Below are positions 45,430 to 53,267 of a DNA stretch of 64,000 nucleotides, one piece after another (position 1 is the first letter of the stretch; each line of letters starts with the position of its first letter). Origin of the DNA: CAMBRQ01 sp945870325 (GTDB lineage Bacteria; Bacillota; Clostridia; Lachnospirales; Lachnospiraceae). The translations under genes and the position numbers were made by a program. The notes under the pieces are model-generated. The model was not told where the DNA came from, searched no databases, and worked only from the letters and a program-made list of their open reading frames with translations. The stretch covers positions 8,280 through 72,279 of the forward strand of contig NZ_JBNPMC010000016.1 in assembly GCF_050313795.1 (NCBI RefSeq). Direction: 5' to 3'.

Positions 45430-45981
45430 TTAATGGATTGCATTACAGGATATTGCTGCTTTTTCAGACCATAAACTGTAGACGCTGCCATTATCTTTAA
45501 CTGCACGAACTGCCACGGTTGCAGATTCCCAGTTCGTTCCTACCTTCTGTTTTAAGCAGCCTGTTACAAACTCATCTGCCCCTTGATTTACAGTCAGATA
45601 ATTATTTGTTGTAGTGTATACGTGTTCCGTTCCATCTGCTTTTGTAATCTTAATCTCGTATGATGTTGCATCATCTACAGCATTCCACTGGATATTCAAT
45701 CTACTTTTTGAATAGAACACATTGCTGTGTATATATGTAGCTCTGGTGATTGTCGTGGTATTCAGAAGCTTAATATCTAAGTCTTTCACAGCATCTTCTA
45801 CTGCGTTAGATATTCCAGTTTGGTAACTGTCAGGCAGCTTCACAGTAATATTTGGGACACCGGTATATCCGTATTCTGATAACGGTTTATATTGTGGTGT
45901 TGCTGCATGTGCCGTAAGGGTTGAACCAAGCAGCATGGTTGTTGCTAAGGACATTACGATTATTTTTTTTGCTTTTTTCAT
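45430..45981 (-). CDS. Secreted protein with fibronectin-type fold
   Basis: 183 residues with signal peptide (MKKAKKIIVMSLATTMLLGSTLTAHAA) and a C-terminal Fn3-like stretch (SRLNIQWNAVDDATSYEIKITKADGTEHVYTTT...). No anchor. It lies in the transfer operon; perhaps involved in cell contact. Confidence 0.7.
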   Translation of the reverse strand: MKKAKKIIVMSLATTMLLGSTLTAHAATPQYKPLSEYGYTGVPNITVKLPDSYQTGISNAVEDAVKDLDIKLLNTTTITRATYIHSNVFYSKSRLNIQWNAVDDATSYEIKITKADGTEHVYTTTNNYLTVNQGADEFVTGCLKQKVGTNWESATVAVRAVKDNGSVYSLWSEKAAISCNAIH

Positions 45982-46043
45982 ATTTAAATTTCCTTTCTTT
46001 GTTTTGTATCAGTGTTGAATTTCAAGTTATTCTGTATCTCACA

Positions 46044-46754
46044 TTAGAGAGATAATGGGTTGGCAAGGAAGGTCCCGACCATTGAAGTAAAGAGCCGTAA
46101 ACACCAGGCGTTCATCAGCAGCAGGAAAAATTGTCCCCCAAGCATCCGACACCAACTCTTGAAAATATTACCGGTTGCCTGAGAAGAGCCCGTTGCGAAA
46201 GCGACTGGGGCTGTATAGACGAGAACGCCGAGAAGAATGTAACGCTCTGCCGCTTCAAACAGCAGTTTGATGTAATTCCATGCCAGTATCAGTACCAGGA
46301 TCAGTGCAGTAATCGCAACAGCTCCATTGGCACAGACACCGAGGATAACTGTGATAACGGAGTTAAAGTCTGCGAATTTTAGCGGAGGCAGATCTTCTGT
46401 CAGTATCCAGCTATATGGTGTTCCTGCAATGTCAAGTAAAAGATCTACGATATCTTTTGCATAGAAAGTAAGGAACAGGAAGATGAAAGAGCGCATGGAT
46501 AATTTCAGTGGATCTTCTGCCTCAATTCCGGCACCAGCAAAGTAATTCTTAAATAACTGCCAGACCCAGTTCAGTAGGATCAGACCAATTGCCAGAGCCA
46601 GAAATACCTGATACATGCTCTCGGCTGCGGGGAAATATCTTAAAAAGGTATCCATGGAACATCCCAGAGCACCTAAGACCGAAGTGGTAATAAGATCCAG
46701 AATGTTCATGACCTGTTCTGCAATCCATTCTACAATTCCATCTAAGATTCCCAT
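46044..46754 (-). CDS. TrbL/VirB6-like polytopic conjugation protein
   Basis: 236 residues with five to six membrane helices and the pattern LFLTFYAKDIVDLLLD and AAERYILLGVLVYTAPVAFATGSSQATGNIFKSWCRMLGGQF, typical of TrbL/VirB6-type inner-membrane channel proteins of Clostridia conjugative elements. Confidence 0.85.
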   Translation of the reverse strand: MGILDGIVEWIAEQVMNILDLITTSVLGALGCSMDTFLRYFPAAESMYQVFLALAIGLILLNWVWQLFKNYFAGAGIEAEDPLKLSMRSFIFLFLTFYAKDIVDLLLDIAGTPYSWILTEDLPPLKFADFNSVITVILGVCANGAVAITALILVLILAWNYIKLLFEAAERYILLGVLVYTAPVAFATGSSQATGNIFKSWCRMLGGQFFLLLMNAWCLRLFTSMVGTFLANPLSL

Positions 46755-46775
46755 TTAGGCACCTCCTTTCCTGGA

Positions 46776-47156
46776 TTAGCCATTCCATTTACCTCCGGCA
46801 AAGAACGGTGTGATGTAAGCCATGATGAAGCCAAGACCGTTTAAGATTGCCCAGGTGATGACGATACGCTTGAGCCATGCACGGGATTCGTCCACGGTTT
46901 TTCCTGATTTGGAAAAGTTCATCATTAAAAGAGCCACAGATGCTGTTACAACAGCAGCTATGGTAGAAATCAGGATAATCTGGTTGTAGACATCTTTCAT
47001 GATTTCATTTGCTTTGTCCCACATGTTAGCTGCCAAGACCGGCTGGATATTGCATGCCAGAAGCGTGAACAGCAGGGATGCTGTGTAAATAATCCGCATG
47101 TAGTCAGGACGACGCTTTTCATTCGGCGGGTTTTCTTTGACTGTATGTTTTCTCAC
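46776..47156 (-). CDS. VirB2/pilin-like small membrane protein (DUF3852-like)
   Basis: 126 residues from GTG 47156 with AAGGAGG upstream. N-terminal helix then a cleavable-looking AANMW, two further helices. Similar in size and topology to pilin-like or DUF3852 proteins at the start of transfer operons. First gene of the operon. Confidence 0.7.
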   Translation of the reverse strand: MRKHTVKENPPNEKRRPDYMRIIYTASLLFTLLACNIQPVLAANMWDKANEIMKDVYNQIILISTIAAVVTASVALLMMNFSKSGKTVDESRAWLKRIVITWAILNGLGFIMAYITPFFAGGKWNG

Positions 47157-47179
47157 GTAAGTTAAACCTCCTTCATATG

Positions 47180-47211
47180 AAAAGGGCAGTATGGAATATC
47201 CATCCTGCCCC
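47180..47211 (-). terminator. Transfer-leader terminator 3
   Basis: Minus-strand GGGCAG/CTGCCC with GGATATTCC inside, then TTTTC. Lies just above the first gene. Confidence 0.6.
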
Positions 47212-47256
47212 GATGCTTATAGTTTTTTAGTGCCTCATGCCAGTTTATCCGGCAGC

Positions 47257-47286
47257 AAAAAAGCAGCCCGGTCAATACAGGCTGCC
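47257..47286 (-). terminator. Transfer-leader terminator 2
   Basis: Minus-strand GCAGCC/GGCTGC arms followed by TTTTTT. Confidence 0.75.
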
Positions 47287-47334
47287 TGATGCAAATACAG
47301 TATAAAATTGTAAAGCCGATTCACCTCCTGCAAG

Positions 47335-47387
47335 AAAAAACGCAGCCAGTACCAAAAGGGAGAGGCAATGACTCCGGTACCGCTGCG
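47335..47387 (-). terminator. Transfer-leader terminator 1
   Basis: Minus-strand CGCAGC...GGTACC and GGTAC...GCTGCG arms with T-run TTTTTT; a strong intrinsic terminator immediately after the operon promoter. An AGGAGGTG follows it. Confidence 0.8.
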
Positions 47388-47417
47388 CAATTCCTGCATA
47401 TAATTTTGACAATACCA

Positions 47418-47446
47418 ATTTTAGCATGTGTATATTTACATGTAAA
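47418..47446 (-). promoter_or_regulatory. Promoter of transfer operon with palindromic operator
   Basis: Minus-strand TTTACA, 17-base spacer, TAAAAT. The -35 lies within ATTTACATGTAAAT (47434-47447), a perfect 14-bp palindrome. The 47157-47632 gap otherwise contains leader terminators and the operator at 47526. Confidence 0.65.
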
Positions 47447-47525
47447 TCGCAGAACTGTGCCAGTTTAGGTCGTGGAAGAGCCATAACTGTGCCATGACAT
47501 CAAAAGTGCATTGATTCAACACCAT

Positions 47526-47544
47526 TAGAGTTGGTGCAACTCTA
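47526..47544. promoter_or_regulatory. Palindrome upstream of XRE regulator
   Basis: TAGAGTTGGTGCAACTCTA, perfect 8+3+8 inverted repeat, in the divergent gap between the transfer operon and the XRE gene; probable operator. Confidence 0.6.
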
Positions 47545-47632
47545 CCAGATACTGTATAGAAAAATCCTTGGCAAATATACTAAAAGTACGATTGTAACGC
47601 CGTAAGAATTAGTATGATTAGGAGAAGATAAT

Positions 47633-47953
47633 ATGCAAGGAATAGGGAAAAGGATTCAAAAGAGCAGGGAAGCTGCCGGACTAAAGCAGGAACAGCTGGC
47701 AGAGATGGTTGATTTGAGTTGTAATTATTTAAGTGCCATAGAGCGGGATGTGAAGACGCCAAGGCTGGATACATTTGTAAGGATTATTAATGCGTTGAAT
47801 GTATCAGCAGACGAAATCCTGATGGATGTGCTGGAAGTAGGCACAAAAACGAGATGTACGCAATTGGAAGAAAAGATGAAACACTTGCCAGCAAAGGAGA
47901 AAAACAAGATTCTTCGTGTTTTGGAAGTGATGATTGAAGAGGCGGGGAAATAG
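47633..47953 (+). CDS. XRE-family transcriptional regulator
   Basis: 106 residues; N-terminal Cro/CI helix-turn-helix (IGKRIQKSREAAGLKQEQLAEMVDLSCNYLSAIERDVKTPRLDTF), then a helical tail. Divergent from the transfer operon and likely to control it through the palindromes in the gap. Confidence 0.85.
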   Translation: MQGIGKRIQKSREAAGLKQEQLAEMVDLSCNYLSAIERDVKTPRLDTFVRIINALNVSADEILMDVLEVGTKTRCTQLEEKMKHLPAKEKNKILRVLEVMIEEAGK

Positions 47954-48107
47954 TGTGCGTATGGGCGTGGACTTTTTGAAGATCCGGAAGATGCAATATA
48001 GTGCGTGAATATTTGGAATTCATGTGCTATATGATGAAATACATTTTCATATCTGTTATACTAACGCTAATAGAGTTAATCTACTAATTCTAAAGTGCGG
48101 AGGCAGT

Positions 48108-48833
48108 ATGAAGAAAATTGGAATAATTATCACAGTATCCATAGTAAGTCTGATGGCAGGCATTGGAGTTGGAAAAGGAGTAGAAGGTTATAGGCAAAAT
48201 AATAAGAATGAGGTACAGGAAGAATCTGTGGTCTGTGAGTGGAAAAAACCGGAATCGGTAAAGAGTAAGTTGAAGGATCCGGACAAATGTTACTTGTGTG
48301 GTTATGATAACCGCAGTCTGATGGGGCTGTTTCGTAAATATGATGATCTTGGAATCATCTGTGTGAATAACTGGTATGTATTGGATATGAAGATACGGAA
48401 TCATGATGATGCAGGGAATCTGACAGGTCCACAAGGGCATATTAATACGACATTTACTGGAACCGGGGAGGGAGGATGCTTTTTTCATGCAAGCCCGAAT
48501 TCTGATAGGGGAATCTCAGATGTAACTGTAAGTTACGGTGAGAACAGTATACTGGATGTGAAATTTATCCGGAAACATCTTTGTCAGGACTGTCTGGATA
48601 AATTAATAGCAGTGATGGAGACTTATGGACCAGAGGATGAACCGTGGAAACCAAGAGATTTGTGTCTTGTGGATTTTAATACACTGGAGCTGTATTCCCT
48701 GCAAGGTAATTATAGCTCATATTATGTGGGAGATTATTATGTCGAGGTCGATGACAGCAGGGAAGAGGAACTGAAGGTTACAGCAGTTTATGCTCCGGAG
48801 TTGGAGAAGAACGGGGAGAAATCAGGAGAGTGA
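48108..48833 (+). CDS. Membrane-anchored protein with two CxxC pairs
   Basis: 241 residues from ATG 48108 (GGAGGC upstream). N-terminal helix, then a soluble domain with CYLCGYDN and CQDCLDKL, possibly zinc or disulfide. Not recognised. A degraded copy of its C-terminal third occurs at 51975-52157. Confidence 0.6.
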   Translation: MKKIGIIITVSIVSLMAGIGVGKGVEGYRQNNKNEVQEESVVCEWKKPESVKSKLKDPDKCYLCGYDNRSLMGLFRKYDDLGIICVNNWYVLDMKIRNHDDAGNLTGPQGHINTTFTGTGEGGCFFHASPNSDRGISDVTVSYGENSILDVKFIRKHLCQDCLDKLIAVMETYGPEDEPWKPRDLCLVDFNTLELYSLQGNYSSYYVGDYYVEVDDSREEELKVTAVYAPELEKNGEKSGE

Positions 48834-48983
48834 TTGTAGGATTTGTATAGGGAGAGTATAATAGAAAAAGAGTTAGACGATTATAATTTGTAGATTAGTT
48901 AAATTCCGGTTTGTTTGCTGAAATATACACGATAGCATAGGTTGATTTTAGTATTTCAAAATGATTGGATGGGAGATGAAAAA

Positions 48984-49952
48984 ATGACAAAAACAATACA
49001 TATGGTTAGAAATGTGTTTAATGAACGGTCACCAAGAGAAATAAAAAGCATAGATAATGTATTTGGGGATTTTCTTGTAAATAAAGGCTTGTACGATGAA
49101 ATAGAGATTACAAAGGATAATATTTTTGAATTAGCTGACTTGGTAGGGGGACATGTAAAAATTGACATTTATTGCCCTAAATGTGGAGAAAGCAGAGTGT
49201 TTTCTTGTGAGATGATTCCGTATTATTGGTATGATGAACATAATCAAGAAATAAAAGGACGTTCTTTAGAAGAAGAAATCGTATCATGGCAAGAAATTCA
49301 AAATATGGATGGAACTCGTTTTGTAGGTGATCCAGAAGCACCTTGGACATGGACCAATAATTCTATAGAGAATGACACTCGATTAATGGTATTTAAGTTT
49401 TTTTGTGCAATGGATAATACACATCATTTGGACTATATTGTTCTTACATATGGAAATAAGATGAAAAAAATTGGTCAATATCCTTCTGTTGCAGATTTGT
49501 CATTCCCTGAATTGAAAGAGTATAGGAAGGTTATGACTAAGGAAGATGAAAAGGAGCTTAAAAGGGCCATCGGATTATTTGCTTCTGGAATTGGAGTAGG
49601 TTCTTTTGTATATCTTAGAAGAATTTTTGAGCGTATCATTGTAACTGCTAGTCGAAAGGCAATAGAGGAGGGAAAAATAAAGGAAGAAGAGTTTGGCAAG
49701 GCTCATGTGGATGAAAAAATAAAGATGCTGGCAGAGTATCTTCCAAAATCATTAGCAAATAATCCTGTATTCTACGGAATTATTAGTAAAGGAATTCATG
49801 AGTTAAGTGAAGAAGATTGTATAGAGTTTTTCCCAGTGATGCAAAGCTTTATAATGATGATTTTAAGACAGTGGGAAAAGATACGCAGAGATGAGGAAGA
49901 AGAAAAGAAATTAGCAGCTTCTCTTAGTCATATTGCTGCAAAAGTAAAATAA
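48984..49952 (+). CDS. Zinc-ribbon protein with DUF4145/HEPN-like C-terminal domain
   Basis: 322 residues from ATG 48984, after GGGAG. A metal-binding region contains CPKCGES (about 64-70) and a later single Cys/His stretch. The C-terminal half (GSFVYLRRIFERIIVTASRKAIEEG...VDEKIKMLAEYLPKSL) looks like DUF4145, a HEPN-related domain common in defence islands. No RxxxxH motif was seen, so it may not be a nuclease. Confidence 0.55.
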   Translation: MTKTIHMVRNVFNERSPREIKSIDNVFGDFLVNKGLYDEIEITKDNIFELADLVGGHVKIDIYCPKCGESRVFSCEMIPYYWYDEHNQEIKGRSLEEEIVSWQEIQNMDGTRFVGDPEAPWTWTNNSIENDTRLMVFKFFCAMDNTHHLDYIVLTYGNKMKKIGQYPSVADLSFPELKEYRKVMTKEDEKELKRAIGLFASGIGVGSFVYLRRIFERIIVTASRKAIEEGKIKEEEFGKAHVDEKIKMLAEYLPKSLANNPVFYGIISKGIHELSEEDCIEFFPVMQSFIMMILRQWEKIRRDEEEEKKLAASLSHIAAKVK

Positions 49953-50148
49953 AAAATTACAAAAGAAAAAATAGGTGTTAAGCACATTGTAATGTATCAT
50001 GTTACTGTTTTAACATGGATAGAGATGATTACGGAAGAAAAATTGCTGATTTGACCAAAATTGTTGGATAGTATGAATTGATAAGAAGAACAGGTGGAAA
50101 GACCAAGACTATTGAATTTGAAAAAATAACAAAGGAGAAATAAGTAAA

Positions 50149-50745
50149 TTGGTAAAGGAAATATTATCATTGATCGGCAAATTAATGGACAAATATGGAA
50201 ATACGTTGTTGCTTGCGTTTGTAGCAGGAATTCTTACAATCAGCAAAGCCCCTAAAGATTGGATCAATATGCTACCATTTGGAACGCAGAATATATATTG
50301 GGGCTTGGCTGTTTGTGTTGTAGCATACATACTTATAATCAATTATTTTCGACATGCATATAGGAGTTTTAAAAGGAAACTTTATTTAAGCAAATCATCA
50401 GAGGAATATCATAAAAAGCAAAATCAAGAAGCCATGCAAATACTCTGGGATCAGGTGGATGGACTAAGCGAAGCAGATAGGGCAGATTTGAGAAAATTTA
50501 TTGAGACAAATAATCAGCCGATTTCTAAAGGTGGATATTTTTCTTATGATAGCCTGTATCAATCGGATTGGGTAGTGTCTATGGAGAAGAGAACACCAAA
50601 AACCACTACTGCAATAGACTATACTACTGGTAAGGAAGTTACTCTTCATGGGTATGATACGCATGTGTATAAACTCAAAGAACCGATTTTTCTAGCTCTG
50701 AAATACTCTATGGAGACATATGGGCGGATTGGTAATTTTGAATAG
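50149..50745 (+). CDS. SieB-like superinfection-exclusion membrane protein
   Basis: 198 residues from TTG 50149 (AAAGGAG upstream). Two N-terminal membrane helices and a cytosolic domain resemble the superinfection-exclusion B family in layout. Assignment by architecture only. Lies between a DUF4145-like gene and a nuclease-like gene, which supports a defence role. Confidence 0.5.
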   Translation: MVKEILSLIGKLMDKYGNTLLLAFVAGILTISKAPKDWINMLPFGTQNIYWGLAVCVVAYILIINYFRHAYRSFKRKLYLSKSSEEYHKKQNQEAMQILWDQVDGLSEADRADLRKFIETNNQPISKGGYFSYDSLYQSDWVVSMEKRTPKTTTAIDYTTGKEVTLHGYDTHVYKLKEPIFLALKYSMETYGRIGNFE

Positions 50746-50764
50746 AGATTATAGGAGAAAATAG

Positions 50765-51529
50765 ATGGATAGACAGATGGTATTAGAAGAAATTGATGAG
50801 TTGAATAAAGAGGGCCAAAAGGTGTTGTCTACTAAGTGGACAGAAGAGATGGGTGTTTATACGTTTGTGGAAGAAGAAATATATTATAGTTGGCGCACAA
50901 AAACTTTGACATTTTTAAAAATGTTTTTGCCAGAAGAACATGAGTATGTAAAGACGTTTTCTGAATTAAGAGACAGTGATTTCACCAATGCTCAGATTTG
51001 CGTTCAGACACTGGGAAATGTAAAGAGTTATCTGGAAAAAGGCTATATCTCTCTTGAAGAGAAAAAAGAGATTGATGTGGATGGTGTTCTGGAAAGAATA
51101 TTTTCACGTTTTTATAAAGTGGCAAGACAGCTAAGAGATAGATATAATAATAAGCCTACGCTTGAAATTGAAGACGAATACGATGTGCAGGATTTGCTTC
51201 ATGCTTTATTACAGTTATATTTTGATGATATAAGAGCAGAGGAATGGACTCCTTCATATGCAGGCAAATGTGCAAGAGTGGATTTCCTTTTGAAAAATGA
51301 AAAGATAGTAATAGAAGTCAAAAAGACTCGGAGAGGGCTGGACGATAAAGAATTAGGTGATCAGCTTATTATTGATGTGGACAGATATAAAGTGCATCCA
51401 GATTGTGAGAGACTTGTTTGTTTTGTATATGATCCAGAAGGGCGAATTGGAAATCCCAATGGAATAATGGCTGATTTGAATAAACAGCATGAAGGATTTG
51501 CAACTGTATATATTTATCCCAACATGTGA
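50765..51529 (+). CDS. PD-(D/E)XK nuclease-like protein
   Basis: 254 residues. The C-terminal part carries ARVDFLLKNEKIVIEVKKTRR, with D173, E184 and K186 in PD-(D/E)XK order, then LGDQLIIDVDRYKVHPDCERLVCFVYDPE, a layout seen in REase-like domains of defence proteins. N-terminal ~130 residues are helical and unassigned; this may be a targeting domain. Confidence 0.7.
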   Translation: MDRQMVLEEIDELNKEGQKVLSTKWTEEMGVYTFVEEEIYYSWRTKTLTFLKMFLPEEHEYVKTFSELRDSDFTNAQICVQTLGNVKSYLEKGYISLEEKKEIDVDGVLERIFSRFYKVARQLRDRYNNKPTLEIEDEYDVQDLLHALLQLYFDDIRAEEWTPSYAGKCARVDFLLKNEKIVIEVKKTRRGLDDKELGDQLIIDVDRYKVHPDCERLVCFVYDPEGRIGNPNGIMADLNKQHEGFATVYIYPNM

Positions 51530-51612
51530 GGAAGAGTGCTGTTGATGTTGGTGGCAATCCTTTTTAAATCATATTTGGTATATTTACATCCTAAGTTTCC
51601 ATAGATTGAATA

Positions 51613-51645
51613 GAAAAAAGGGGGACTTGATTTCTCTCATCCCCC
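51613..51645 (-). terminator. Terminator of type I toxin mRNA
   Basis: Minus-strand GGGGG...CCCCC hairpin followed by TTTTTTC (plus-strand A-run at about 51614-51619). It ends the mRNA of the holin-like toxin and overlaps the antisense promoter. Confidence 0.65.
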
Positions 51646-51655
51646 AGTGTATAAT
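51627..51655 (+). promoter_or_regulatory. Antisense RNA promoter of type I module
   Basis: TTGATT, 17-base spacer, TATAAT. It would transcribe rightward from about 51662 into the toxin gene's 3' end. Confidence 0.75.
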
Positions 51656-51661
51656 TTACTT

Positions 51662-51772
51662 AAGAAAGGTGATCAGATGCAAGATCTGATGCCCTCAGTA
51701 AAATTTAATTTATTTCTATGTTAAGACATAGCATCCATCAAACTTTCCTAGGGTTATCGTGGATGCTATTTC
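51662..51772 (+). ncRNA. Putative antisense RNA antitoxin
   Basis: About 110 nt from the promoter at 51627-51655 to the hairpin AGCATCCA...TGGATGCT (51730-51767) with T-rich tail. It holds a 5' hairpin (ATCAGAT/ATCTGAT) and is complementary to the 3' part of the toxin transcript, as RatA is to txpA. Confidence 0.65.
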
Positions 51773-51855
51773 TTATTATGTCGGTTATCTATGTAGGTCA
51801 AAGCCGCAAAAACTACTAATAGTAAAGTAAGAACTTCCATTGTGTTCATGGGCAT
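51766..51855 (-). CDS. Holin-like type I toxin
   Basis: 29 residues, MPMNTMEVLTLLLVVFAALT with a YIDNRHNKK tail: a single hydrophobic helix then a charged end, the pattern of the putative holin-like toxin family (TxpA/BsrG relatives). AGAGGG lies upstream of ATG 51855 (or start at ATG 51849). Too short for gene finders. Confidence 0.75.
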   Translation of the reverse strand: MPMNTMEVLTLLLVVFAALTYIDNRHNKK

Positions 51856-51928
51856 CACCCTCTTTCTAAAAACTAGAGGGCGTTTCGAAATTGCATCCGC
51901 ATTCTTCCTTGTTCAATTATACTTGCTA

Positions 51929-51957
51929 AGTATAACACAGTCAGATATCAATGACAA
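51929..51957 (-). promoter_or_regulatory. Promoter of holin-like toxin
   Basis: Minus-strand TTGTCA, 17-base spacer, TATACT, about 75 bases above the toxin start. Confidence 0.65.
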
Positions 51958-51974
51958 TGGATGAGCAGTTGAAT

Positions 51975-52157
51975 GAACCAAGAGAATTATGTCTGTTGGA
52001 TTTTTATTTACTGGAGTTCTATTCCTTGTAATGTAATAATAGCTCATATAATGTGGAGAGTTTATGCGTGGAGATTTATGATGGAGAGGAGGAACGGAAA
52101 GTTACGGTAGTTTATGTTCCGGTGTTGGAGGAAAATGGGAGAAAGTCAGAGGGATGA
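51975..52157 (+). pseudogene. Degenerate copy of the 48108 gene's 3' end
   Basis: Reads EPRELCLLDFYLLEFYSL then a stop, then CNNSSYNVESLCVEIYDGEEE...VTVVYVPVLEENGRKSEG. This aligns with EPWKPRDLCLVDFNTLELYSLQGNYSSYYVGDYYVEVDDSREEE... of the intact protein, including the C-terminal EKNGEKSGE. Similar sequence continues past both stops (AGAGAGTATAATA). A relic of a segmental duplication. Confidence 0.75.
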
Positions 52158-52347
52158 TTGCAGCGGTAAAAAAAAGAGAGTATAATAAAACATAATGTAG
52201 ATTGTTAGAGAATGGGGATTATTTTGGGAAATTGAGTGATGAGTGGAATATTCTCGCAAAGTGTAGGTATGGAAGAAAATCTGCATGTGAGATAATTGAT
52301 AAATATCTAAAGAGTAGTTCTTCGATTCATGTATTAGGACAATTGTA

Positions 52348-53136
52348 ATGAAAAATATATTGAATAATTTTAAGGAAATATTAGGACAATATTGTGCCAT
52401 AAATCAGTTCGTTGAATTGGGAAAAAGATGCTTTGTTACTGAACATCAAAAAGCATTAGAAACGAGAGAGGAATTTGTTGAATTAGCAATAAAAAATTCA
52501 ATAACATTAACTTGTTATGATGCTGATAAGATGGTTAATGCTATCTCGAGAAGTTATATTGTCAATGTCCATTTGTGTTTTGAAACATTTTTGAAGGAAG
52601 CTTATAATCAAGTGAAAAAATATGGAAAAGGTGGCTATCAGGAAAAACAAAAAGAAGATTCTTGGTTGACATGTGTTACGAAAAATGTTTTAAAAGGTAA
52701 TTTACCAGATGATTTGAGACCTATTTCTGAACTCTGTGAATATTATCGACTGATTAGAAACACAGCTGTGCATGATTTGTGTGATATTGATTCACATGTA
52801 AATGAATATAAAAAGTTACAGAAATACAATTTTAAAACGGAAGCTAAGTTTGCAAAATTATCAGCACCTAATGAGTATGAAAAAATATCTTTTGATGATT
52901 TTGTTATGTTTTCACGCTCATGTGTTGAAGTTGCAACATATTTATTCAATCAAATTGTATATGATTATGAAAAAATTATTGAAGATGTTCCTGAATCTCA
53001 AAAAAAGGTGTGGCGCAAATATAGCGATCAGAGATGCGCAAGAGCTATTATTTCATACTTAAACACAGAATTTAAATTAGATGATTCATTAGATGGTCAA
53101 ATGAGTCGTTTGATAGAATATGTTAAGGCTCGATAG
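52348..53136 (+). CDS. HEPN-domain protein (putative RNase)
   Basis: 262 residues, all-helical, with RNTAVH (R137 to H142), the Rx4H motif of catalytic HEPN RNases. Family members act on tRNA or mRNA in toxin and abortive-infection systems. No clear ribosome site before ATG 52348. Its last codons and TAG stop (53134-53136) form the acceptor stem and positions 8-10 of the tRNA-shaped RNA that follows. Confidence 0.75.
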   Translation: MKNILNNFKEILGQYCAINQFVELGKRCFVTEHQKALETREEFVELAIKNSITLTCYDADKMVNAISRSYIVNVHLCFETFLKEAYNQVKKYGKGGYQEKQKEDSWLTCVTKNVLKGNLPDDLRPISELCEYYRLIRNTAVHDLCDIDSHVNEYKKLQKYNFKTEAKFAKLSAPNEYEKISFDDFVMFSRSCVEVATYLFNQIVYDYEKIIEDVPESQKKVWRKYSDQRCARAIISYLNTEFKLDDSLDGQMSRLIEYVKAR

Positions 53137-53225
53137 TCAATTGGTAAGACGTCCCCCTTCATAAGTGCATTTATAATAATGCATTTATGAAGGGGAAGTA
53201 TGTGGTTCGATTCCACATCGAGCCG
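53127..53225 (+). ncRNA. tRNA-like RNA with a giant anticodon-arm hairpin
   Basis: Acceptor arm GGCTCGA (53127-53133) pairs perfectly with TCGAGCC (53218-53224). T8 and A9 follow. D-arm GTC...GAC has GG in its loop (53136-53150). T-arm TGTGG/CCACA with canonical TTCGATT loop (53201-53217). Discriminator G, no CCA. Instead of a 17-base anticodon arm, 53154-53195 form an 18-bp stem (one G-U) with a 6-base loop, beginning CCCCTTCATAA. A normal 5-base variable loop (AAGTA) follows. Confidence 0.75.
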
Positions 53226-53267
53226 TTATTATATAGAATATTTTTTATGAGAAAGGAGAATAAATGA

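Noticed and set aside
47272..47484. 70-codon minus-strand frame across the transfer leader
   Set aside because: It spans the promoter and leader terminator; the frame is more likely chance. A leader-peptide reading (MQELRSGTGVIASPFWYWLR...) in another frame is possible but unsupported.
53127..53225. Ordinary tRNA gene or integration site
   Set aside because: The anticodon arm is not a tRNA arm, there is no CCA, and no duplicated copy of the 3' end was noticed elsewhere in the window.
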